64,000 nucleotides of DNA from Circinella umbellata. Lineage: Eukaryota > Mucoromycota > Mucoromycetes > Mucorales > Lichtheimiaceae. The notes beneath the pieces were generated by a model. It was not told the DNA's origin and made no database searches. It worked only from the letters and a program-made list of their open reading frames with translations. Of the stretch, positions 12,601 through 21,679 are shown piece after piece (positions within the stretch are counted from its first letter, which is position 1; the number at the start of each line of letters is the position of its first letter). The position numbers and the translations under genes are program-made. The stretch lies in contig JAIWNF010000034.1 in the NCBI GenBank assembly GCA_025093555.1, forward strand, positions 248,001 through 312,000, written 5' to 3'.

Positions 12601-13190
12601 TAGCTCTAATGCTGCTACTGCAAATATGTATTACTATGGCTAAAAATAAAATAAAATGAAAACTTGTATGACTCCTATTTACGAAAGAGGACATGTATTT
12701 GTTTCTCAACAATCCTATCTTTTTTTTACTTGTAATGATGCTGCTGTTCATTTGATTATGCATAGTTCATTTACAAACTAGAATGAACTAAATGCACTGT
12801 TAAAAGTTTTTTTGTCATAAAGTGGATTGGTACTTTCTTGAAGTTGGGATCGACTATTGTCAAGCCCTAGATAGCAAACAACTAGTCTTTTGTCCTGTTT
12901 ACCTATACCACGATCTATAGAAAAATCGAGCATGAAAGTGCTTTTATCTTATAAAAAAAATGTACTTCGTCGGAGCAGAATAGATGTCAATGTTTGAACC
13001 ATCGAGAATATCAACCCACGTGTTTAAATTCATACGACTTGAAGTTTTAAGCAGTCATTACTTATACTCTTTAAGATGTTATGCAGCTGTTCTCTTTATT
13101 TGAGTAAAAATACCATCAATATGGCATGAGTTTTGTTGCTCTGAATACTGAGTCTGGCACTAGGGCGTTTTCTGGAAGTGCGACTTTGGA

Positions 13191-13409
13191 TATTAAAAAA
13201 TAAAATACGATAGAAGGCCACCATCTGTATTATGTGAATACTATATATTTATATTGGTTCAAGAACTGCAGCTCAGGTTCGTAGTCATATCACTTCAGAG
13301 ATTAGTAGCTTTATTTCGCTTGGTATAGCTTAATTACACAAGTGGTCCAATTTCGCTCAGATGACCTAATTAGGATATGTGGGTTCATCTTCAAAACTAC
13401 AGCTCATTT
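13191..13409 (-). repeat. Right terminal inverted repeat
   Basis: Reverse complement of the left arm at 7866-8086, with a handful of substitutions and one-base indels. It ends GCTCATTT followed by TA. The divergence between arms suggests the insertion is not very recent. Confidence 0.85.
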
Positions 13410-13444
13410 TATTTTTGTGTGGCTAAATTCAGCTTCTTACGCTG

Positions 13445-14156
13445 TTAATCAATATCCATTGCAGAATCATCTAATTCGTCATATTGAATATTATCTTCAT
13501 CATCCGAGTCGTTTGTTTCTGTGGGACAATTAGAATTAATCTATTTACAATTTAATTAACATTTTCTCTTTCTCTTGTAGCACACCATTTTCAACAAATT
13601 CATGCAAAGCAAAAAAAAAAGAATAGTTTACCTCTGCTTCTTCAGCAGCTGTTGCATGTCGCCATGTTAAAGGAGAATATTTAACTAAATCTCGCACTTC
13701 CGATATTCTACATTATTAATTCCCTCTTAGAATACGGTGTACATAGAAACAGTTGTATGTAATTTTGTTCTCTTACCCTGAAGATGACGAGGTTGCAGGC
13801 TGTAATAAAAAATCGGGTATCCTCAATTTTGACTCACCAGGTCGTTGTTCAAAAGGCAGCATATTTCCATGAACATTTGTTTGTACCATGTTTGTTCTTG
13901 TCCAATCTTTTGTATGTTCTGTTTCTGAAGTTATTGACATTGGATCCTGATTACGGTCCTGTTGTTCTTGTTGCCGTGCCATTGAAAGACCAAAATTAAC
14001 AGTTGGTGATGAAGTTTGTTTTTGATTGCTATTATTATATAATGACAATGCATTAAGTTGCTCAGCAAACTGTTCGCTAATGTATTTTTTACGGGCTTGA
14101 TCACTTGTTAATGAGCCATAGTCAGTAGGTGAATGGACCCTTTTATGGGGAATCAT
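13445..14156 (-). CDS. Small hypothetical protein, intrinsically disordered
   Basis: Three exons (14156-13777, 13707-13632, 13540-13445) join in frame to 183 aa. I do not recognise the family. The N-terminus (MIPHKRVHSPTDYGSL, then ISEQFAEQLNALSLYNN) has one predicted helix. The middle is rich in Gln, Ser and Thr, exon 2 reads VRDLVKYSPLTWRHATAAEE, and the tail is strongly acidic (TNDSDDEDN...DELDDSAMDID). The mix of a short helix and an acidic tail would suit a nuclear adaptor, but that is a guess. The stop lies only 35 bp from the mobile element, which therefore sits in its 3' flank. The in-frame joining of all exons supports a real gene. Confidence 0.7.
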
Positions 14157-14765
14157 TATGTTTTTTAAATATAATTAATCAGGGTAAAATAGGGTGACTT
14201 TTTCAAGTTTCCGGGTAGCAACAGGTTACTTTGGAAACAAAAAAAAAATTCAAGCGTTAGCTATTGTTGCCAAGTATCAAAATATCTTTTACAGGGGTTG
14301 CTTAGAACTTGAGGGAAAGACGTATGGTGAAACTTGTATTGTTTGAATATTATTACAGGTTTGCATGATTCTAGCTTCCGTTGAATTAAAACTTACCCCC
14401 ATATTCTAAACAAGTTGAAATCCAGCAACAATCTTGTTCTTATCAGACCGGGAATCCATGGAATATCACAGGGTACCAAATTAGTTGCTTTTTTTTTCTC
14501 GAAAAGCAAACAGAAAAAATATACTAGTTTATCTGTGTTAAGTAATAATACAAATTGTAAAAGATAGTTTATTCAAACAAGAGTATATGTATATAAACAA
14601 GAAATATAAAAAAAAACAGCCAGCCAATATTGAATAATCATGGAGGAGATAAAAGTTGGAAACGGTAAAGATATACTATAAAAGGCGGCTTCTTCCTCAT
14701 TAAATAGAAGAAAAGTATTCAATCTATACAGCTGTCGATTGCTTTTCGTCGTAGAGCGAGTAAAT
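14157..14765. other. Intergenic region between two minus-strand genes
   Basis: Holds the promoter of the small hypothetical gene and the 3' end of the ML-domain gene. A TATA-like ACTATAAAAGG occurs on the plus strand near 14675 with no gene after it. No further coding sequence is visible. Confidence 0.4.
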
Positions 14766-15630
14766 TTATCTGCGACGAGGGAAGCTCATACGGCCATCCA
14801 AGCAAGTAACTTGCTTTTCATCAGGTGTTACAATCACGGCGTGGACAGAGTAACGTCCCTATGTATAAAAAATAAAAATCAGTCGGGGAATTCCTTCACA
14901 ATATCACACATCGTCATTCATCTCGGATAATACTCACGGGTGCTAAAAATAACAAAAGTATATACGTCAGTACATTCTATTGATTTCTTCTTTCATAGAA
15001 AATGAGAATAATAATGATAAACAACTTACGAATTTCCTTGGGGAGATCAACATCCTTAGTAATATTAAGTTCACCCTTTTTGATAGGGCATTCTTCATCG
15101 ATTTTACTGGCTTCATCACAGAAATCAAACTTCTTCTTAATCAACTGAACAACACCATACTTAACAGTAACTTCAATAGTGGTTCCTTCAGAAACATCTT
15201 CTTTCAAAGTGCCCTTAAAATCGACAGTTAACTTTTCACCAGCTCTTGGTGGATCAGGGTTAAGACTAATCTCTTTGATCCTAACAAATATAAAATAAAG
15301 AATTTCAAATTGGTCTATATCAGATTATGCTTATACTATCTAATATACATCCCCTACTTATCACACACACACACACTTATTCTTCAAACGTATGCAGCTT
15401 TAAGTTTACTTTTCATTAAAAGCGTGTGTTCTCTTTTAAGAAAAAAAAAGGAAAAAGACAATGGTAATAACTTACGTCAAGAGATCATTATCGTCGCCGC
15501 ATTGTTTAATCAGGTCAGTAGAAGCCTCATATACAGGCTCATCGTTTTGAGCAAAGAAATGAGGAATAATGGCGGCTTGAGTGACTGCAATAAGTACAGC
15601 AAAAAGGAATAAAGTCAATGTCCACTTCAT
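14766..15630 (-). CDS. Secreted ML-domain lipid-binding protein (NPC2/PG-PI transfer type)
   Basis: Four exons (15630-15476, 15280-15030, 14942-14938, 14858-14766) give 167 aa. Residues 1-19 are a signal peptide (MKWTLTLFLFAVLIAVTQA). The ML fold follows: LIKQCGD, then ISLNPDPPRAGEKLTVDFKG, then FDFCDEASKIDEECPIKKGE, then a final strand pair around YSVHAVIVTPDEKQVTC. The Cys pattern fits the disulfide pairs of NPC2-like proteins. The family binds sterols or phospholipids in the vacuolar or secretory lumen. The third exon is only 5 nt (CACCC), yet without it the conserved EIPPGRY junction and the frame are lost. The gene looks intact. Confidence 0.88.
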
Positions 15631-16997
15631 TTTATGTATGTGTGTGAAATGGAAACTGAAAAACGAGAGTGAGACAAAGTTTATTCTCGACCATTAATCG
15701 ATGCGAATCTTACTCATTCAAGCGGCGAAATTATATCATCATCAATTTTTCGTTTTTATCATATGGTCAAGAGTTGAGTAGCTACAACTAATCAACAAGA
15801 ACAGATATGAATAGTACTCTTTGATACTTTAATGATGTATGCTTATAATAATATATGAACTCTGGTATATATGTTATCTATAAGCTCGGACAAAAGGATG
15901 TCAATTAGTTTTTTGTTGTCAACTAAATGGTCTCTATTAAATAAACTTTTTGACAAAAATAGTGGAGCAAAATATGAAGTTATTCTTTATCGTTAGGGGT
16001 TTTAAAATGTTATATATGATTTTTAACAACCATGCAAATGTGGTTTGTTATATAAGAAGTTTTAAAAAAAGCTTATTTTCAGTACTTTTAATCAATGTTA
16101 TTGTGAGAACAAAATAGCCCGGGAAAAGGAGTGCCGTTCAAAAAAAAAATGGCACAAAAAAGTAGGTTCTGAAAATAAAGCAAGACAGTGTAAGGATTCT
16201 CATCAATGTAATTTTAAAGAAATTATATATTATGCTCATCTCTAAGAATACGACGTCGTCCTGATTTTTTCTTTTTTCGAAAATACTGAATATCAGGATT
16301 TTTATAATAACGCTTGACCCATCACTGAGCTGAACGAATATGCATACCTAATTGTTTTACATAATACGTAAGAAAATGACTTTTATTAATTCTTTTGGGT
16401 TTGATTGTTTTTACTACTTATTATAATCAAGGTACAGTTGAATGCTGTTTTTTTGCACAGGTGGGATTTGCCTTGAAAGTGTATTTTCATTGGCAGACAT
16501 AAATCGTCAAAATCGAATGTTTACATCCCACTCACGTTATCCTCACCAAGCTTTTATTCTTGCTATATAAAGGATAATTGTTTTCTCTTTTAACACTTTA
16601 ATTCAATTGGAGATCTTCACTGTTCTACGAACAAAAAATACAGCATTGTAAAAAATAATCTTTTACTCTATTGTATGTGCTACTTTTTTTGTTCTTGTAT
16701 ATTATTTACATTTTTTTTTATAAATATATATCATTTCGTTCAATCTTATTATATCATTATATAATCTCTTTAAGGAACGTTTATTCAACTAATGCATACA
16801 AAATGTATTTTAAGGAATCCATGAATTACATTGTCTTTAAAGACTTTGAAACACATTTGGACGAGACCATATTTTATTTTCTACCATCCAAGTACAGATA
16901 ACATTGATATTCTTATGTAGAATTTGAAAAAACGTTTCAAAGAGAGCTCATCTTTTTATCACAGTTTAACTTAATACTAATTACTGATTAACTGGCA
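15631..16997. other. Gene-poor intergenic region
   Basis: Contains the promoter of the ML-domain gene and about 1 kb of AT-rich sequence without a convincing gene. A TATATAAAG motif at about 16563 is followed by a 32-codon open frame at 16803-16901 (MYFKESMNYIVFKDFETHLD at its start), too short and unsupported to call. Confidence 0.35.
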
Positions 16998-17900
16998 ACT
17001 TTCTTTGGTGGTCGACTTCGTCTTTTTTCGGGTGCTTGAATATTTGTATGGGATTCAATGGTCGTCGTTGGGAAGGTAATCACGAAGAACTACTATAGAG
17101 TATAAAATAACAATGTCTTTTATTCAATGGATCAAACCAACGAATACTATTTTGCTTCATGATTTAGTATATTATAACTTTGTTGTAAAAGAACTATCAT
17201 ACAAGTGAAGGAAATTAGTCAATATAGTTAAAAACTATCACTCTAACATTGACCGCTCATCAGTCCTTAATATTATACCTTTGATTCTAAGCACATTGTT
17301 AATGTCTGTCTAGTGACGCTGAACGAATTCAGGATCATTTAGTGAATTGTTTATACTTGTAATATCAATTGTCATAGTGTTGTATTAGATAACATAATCA
17401 AGTAAGCTTCTTCCATCATAATAAAATAAAATATACCTAATTATTTAACCGTTTTGTTCGTGCTCTTCAATGCTTGTTGGTGACATCGATAAAGTACTGA
17501 TATATTCAATACAAGTCATAGACGACGGAGATCTTTGCTGACGAGAATGCTGCGGCGGTTGCACTGTTAACCCATTATTATCTTTTGCTGTTTCACATAG
17601 CTGAATATAGAATGTTCAAAAAAATGTGAAGAGAAAGTTAAGTGTAGAGTAAATAAGTGGATTGGTATCCATTGTATAGTTGGATATCAGACTTGACGAT
17701 TCACATCAAAACCAGCTTGGTACTATCCTCTTTTGACACAGGTGGGGTATGATGATTACCAGTGGAAAATTTATTCATATGTCTTTTTTCCAGAACATCG
17801 ATATTTTGCACCAAGTTGTAAGATTGCACGTCGAGTCACTGAATTAACTGACTTTTCCCCCAAGTAGTCTTGCTTCTTCTTATCTTAATATATGTAGTAT
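16998..17900 (-). pseudogene. Putative C-terminal exons of an unrecognised, probably decayed gene
   Basis: Three coding-like blocks lie in order on the minus strand. Near 17820-17720 one reads NLVQNIDVLEKRHMNKFSTG and continues to a Ser/Lys-rich stretch. Near 17610-17455, after an AG acceptor, one reads LCETAKDNNGLTVQPPQ and continues to SMSPTSIEEHEQNG. Near 17085-16998 one reads FPTTTIESHTNIQ and ends EKRRSRPPKKVAS, with an AT-hook-like RRSRPPKK. Low-complexity Ser/Thr/Pro/Gln composition suggests a transcription-factor tail. Upstream, toward 18400, only frames interrupted by stops are seen, and I could not join the blocks confidently. Confidence 0.3.
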
Positions 17901-18872
17901 CAGATCCTTTTTTGTTTCACTTCCTTTATAGAAGTCAATGACATCGTTGCAATAATTGAAGAGATTGAAATAAGCTTCTTGTTATTGATTTTATTCAAAT
18001 CTGCAAGGAAAGATGCGAGAAGCTTATTTCCATTTTGAGTGTGCTTCTGTGTTTTAAATAATGAATTTAGTGAGAGTATTTTAATCCAACCAGTTTTCCA
18101 CAGTCAAGGTTGAAAAATGGAGCAGGTAGTTTTATACCTCGCGATTCTTTTTCTGTCAAGCAGAGCTTGTCTGGTAATTCACGGGGTATAAATACTTGTA
18201 TGTTTAAATGGCAACAAAAAGAACGATATCTTTGATTGCATTACAAAAAACTTTGAATGAATTGTTTTCAATCACCTCTTCAACCACAATCTCAAAGAAA
18301 TACAAAACAAAAGCAATCTCATAGAATATCCTTATTAGAACATCCCCACGGAGCTGTTAACTTACCCTAATTAACAGCCCACGTAACAGTATCTAATATA
18401 ATTAAATTGGCCATATTGTGCAAAAAATGTTGTGACACTAATCGTTTCAGTTGAAAATTCCAATGAAAAAAAACTAGAATGATTGTTATATTGCTTCAAA
18501 AACGTAAACAAAGACACGGCATGCGAATATAAAAAAGAAAGTAAAAGAAAATTTTACAAGCAATTTTTTTTTTTTTTTGAAGCCGAGCACATTTTTTATA
18601 AATATCATCTGATAAAGCACTTTAGCAATGAACGCTTGAAATCAAAAACCGTCCTTTTTTAAATTAGAAAAGAATCAGGTTTATTTCCTGCAATATATTT
18701 GATTGTCCTGGTAATTTGGTGGAGTTGAGCCTGAGAAAGTTTTTTTAAATTCAGCATAATAATAATAAAAAAAATATAAATATGATAGGATTCCCGGTTA
18801 TGGATAAGGTTTCCTTTCAACCGTACACTTCTTTCTTTTTTCCTTTCTATATTTTTTTTATATAATATAAAT
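17901..18872. other. Intergenic region upstream of the GrpE-hydroxylase gene
   Basis: Contains stop-riddled coding-like fragments in its left part, possibly the 5' half of the decayed gene at 16998-17900, and the promoter of the plus-strand gene at 18873, with a TATATAATATAAATATG context directly before the start codon. A 15-bp T-run lies near 18567. Confidence 0.35.
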
Positions 18873-21442
18873 ATGCTTCGGAATCTATGGTCTGTTCGTG
18901 TTCAATCGCGATCTCTTATGCCAACATTGCAATGTGTAAGACGATCTTATGCTACTCCAACGTCAGAACTACTTGAAGAACGTGACAAAAAATTAAACGA
19001 ATTGAACGTAAATACTTTTCTTCTTCCTTGTTTAAAATACATAAGATTTTAATATTCAATGTATAATAACAATGAATGTAAAATATGAATTATAATAATA
19101 GGAAGCGGTTCAACGTTGTATGGCAGATAAAAAGACATTAGAAGAACGTAGTGCCAAAGAAATTGCTACACAACGAGACTATGCTATTCAAAAATTTGCA
19201 AAAGACTTATTGGATACAGTCGATGTTCTTGGTATGGCCAAAGCATCCATTCCAGCTGATTTCCATACCAAAGAATCTATTAAAAAGCATACACCAGAAG
19301 AAATCATTGATAAAATGACCAATCTTTATACTGGTATGACCATGACCGAAAATGAATTGCTTAAGACATTGAAACGTCATGGGCTTGAAAAAGTAGATTT
19401 GCAATTGGGTCAAAAGTTTGATAAGGCCAAGGCTCAATCAGTGTTGAGCAAGGAAATTCCTGATCAACCAGCAGGTACTATTTTTACTATCAATAAACCT
19501 GGTTATGCTTTACGAAATCGTATCTTACGACTTGGTCAAGTTGGTGTAGTTGCTGAAAAGTAAGTTACAAGTCTCTGCATATAATTTAATAAGCTATCCG
19601 ATTTATTGAAAAAATATGATAGCGAGAGAAAAAAGAGAGTATCTGTTATATTGACTTGGAATTGAATATATTATTTCTAGGCGTACATTCGCTTCTCATG
19701 TACCTATCAAAACTGACGGATCAAAAACCACCTTATGTTTTTCAATTAACGATAAAGTTGGTGCTTTGGAAGATTGTTTGGCTACCATCAAGGCAATGGA
19801 TATTTCATTGACACGTATCGAATCGTAAGACTTTTTTTTTCTTTTTCATTCTGCATAGAGTAAATAATTATTTTGGATTGATATAAAATTGGATATAACT
19901 ATTGCAAATTGTGGAGAAACGTGATTTAATCTCAATAATTATAAACATAGACGACCAAGTCGTACGGAAGAATGGGACTATGATTTTTTTGTGGATTTAA
20001 ATGCACGCGACGGAATTCAAGTTAATAAAGTAGTCGATGGACTTCGTCAGCATACGACAGATGTAAGAATTCTTGGTCCTGATGGTGCTCAAGGTAAAAA
20101 TTATTTAAAAGGCGGGATTAAACAGAAGGGAAAGAAAGACATCTATGCTAATAACCACCCGTGGGAAAAATCGTGGGAAAATTTCTGCAGATAGTGTACC
20201 ATGGTTCCCACGTAAGATGTCAGATCTTGATACATTTTCTGAAAAGGTTCTCGAAATGGGAGAAGAATTGAGTATGTATATTATCTTTTATTAATATTAT
20301 TATTATTAAGTATAATTACGTAACATACACACGGCTAAAAATATATTAATTTAAATTGGCAATCTTTCTTTCCTGTCATTAATAAGGTTCGGAACATCCT
20401 GGTGCTAATGATCCAGCTTATCGTGCCCGTCGAGCTGATATTACACGTATGGCAAAAGCTTTCCGTACAGGTGATCCTGTTCCTCGTGTTGAATATACAC
20501 CTGAAGAAAATGCAGCATGGGGTCAAGTATATAATCGATTGACGCAAATGTATAAAACACATGCTTGTCGTGAACACCAGTATGTATTCCCACTACTGGA
20601 ACAAAATTGTGGATATAGTGATAAGGAAATTCCTCAATTGGAAACTGTTTCACGATTTTTAAAGGATTGTACTGGTTTTCAAATACGTCCTGTCATGGGA
20701 TTACTGACTAGTCGTGACTTTTTGAATGCTTTTGCATTCCGAGTATTCCATTCTACTCAATATATTCGTCACCCTTCAAAACCTTTTTATACCCCTGAAC
20801 CGGATGTATGCCATGAATTGTTGGGTCATGCACCTTTGGTAAGTTTTATCCATTTTGTGTGCTATTTTATTAATAATAATAATGTATATTTAGCATTATA
20901 TGTTGCATATATCAATACAATTGTACTAATAACATGTTAAATGATTATACATATACATGTAGTTTGCTAATCCCGATTTTGCCGACTTTTCACAAGAAAT
21001 TGGATTAGCGTCCTTGGGTGCGTCTGATGAAGATATTAAAAAACTCGCTACCATCTTTTGGTTCACTGCTGAATTTGGCGTATGTCGTCAAGGAGATGAA
21101 CTCAAGGCTTATGGTGCTGGGTTGTTAAGTTCATTTGGCGAATTAGAATACTGTTTATCTGATAAACCTGAGCATCGTCCCTTTGAACCTGAAAAGACCG
21201 CCATTACAGAATATCCTATTACAACATTTCAACCTGTCTATTATATTGCTGATTCTTTCAAGGATGCACAAGAAAAAGTACGGGATTTTGCTTCTCGAAT
21301 GAATCGTCCATTTTCTGTACGATACAATGCCTTAACACAATCCATTGAGGTGTTGGATTCCAAGGATAAGGTAGTTCGATTTGCTAAAAGCATTAGAGAT
21401 GATATGAAAACTTTAACTACCGTGATTGAATCACTTCATTAA
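18873..21442 (+). CDS. Fusion of mitochondrial GrpE (Mge1-like) and aromatic amino acid hydroxylase
   Basis: Seven exons (18873-19007, 19102-19559, 19681-19824, 19951-20093, 20191-20271, 20387-20838, 20963-21442) join in frame to 630 aa. Residues 1-40 look like a mitochondrial presequence ([15 protein letters not shown]). Residues 45-197 match Grp[36 protein letters not shown], then [20 protein letters not shown]. Residues 199-630 match phenylalanine hydroxylase: an ACT-like regulatory domain ([18 protein letters not shown]), then the catalytic domain with iron ligands in [10 protein letters not shown] (His463, His468) and FWFTAEFG (Glu508). The hydroxylase half has no in-frame ATG of its own before the ACT domain. 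The stop that would end GrpE alone, TAA, overlaps the GTAAGT donor of intron 2. GrpE is the nucleotide-exchange factor for mitochondrial Hsp70; the hydroxylase uses O2, Fe(II) and a pterin. Two overlapping genes remain possible. Confidence 0.82.
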
Positions 21443-21679
21443 ATTAACTAGTTATAAAAAAATAAGAACATTGATTTACAATAATATAAAAAGAATAATA
21501 GTATATATAGTTTTTTCTTAAAAAAAATGAAAACAAATTTACAAATATAAACAAAAATGTGTATATGTGATAATAATGTGAGTGGATGTGTGTGGATACC
21601 TTTAGATCCTCTATCTAACTAAAGGATGGGAGGGGGGATATTTTACAAGGGAAAAAATAACTTTTTCGTTGGTTGAACT

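Larger units (their letters stand above)
7866..13409. mobile_element. 5.5-kb DNA element with long terminal inverted repeats
   Basis: The first about 220 bp match the reverse complement of the last about 220 bp with only scattered differences, for example GAAATTGGACCACTTGTGTA near 7920 and its complement near 13345. The outermost bases are AAATGAGC...GCTCATTT, and both ends are flanked by TA, compatible with a TA target-site duplication. A weaker extension of the inverted repeat continues to about 8181 on the left and about 13113 on the right. Inside lie a minus-strand multi-exon gene of unknown function, arrays of an inverted 9-mer, and a 222-bp tandem duplication. The element sits between the convergent 3' ends of SF3B3 and a small gene, 35 bp from the latter's stop codon. 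The superfamily is not recognised. Confidence 0.75.

Noticed and set aside
16563..16901. TATA box with a 32-codon ORF
   Set aside because: Too short, no similarity, and typical of chance in AT-rich DNA.
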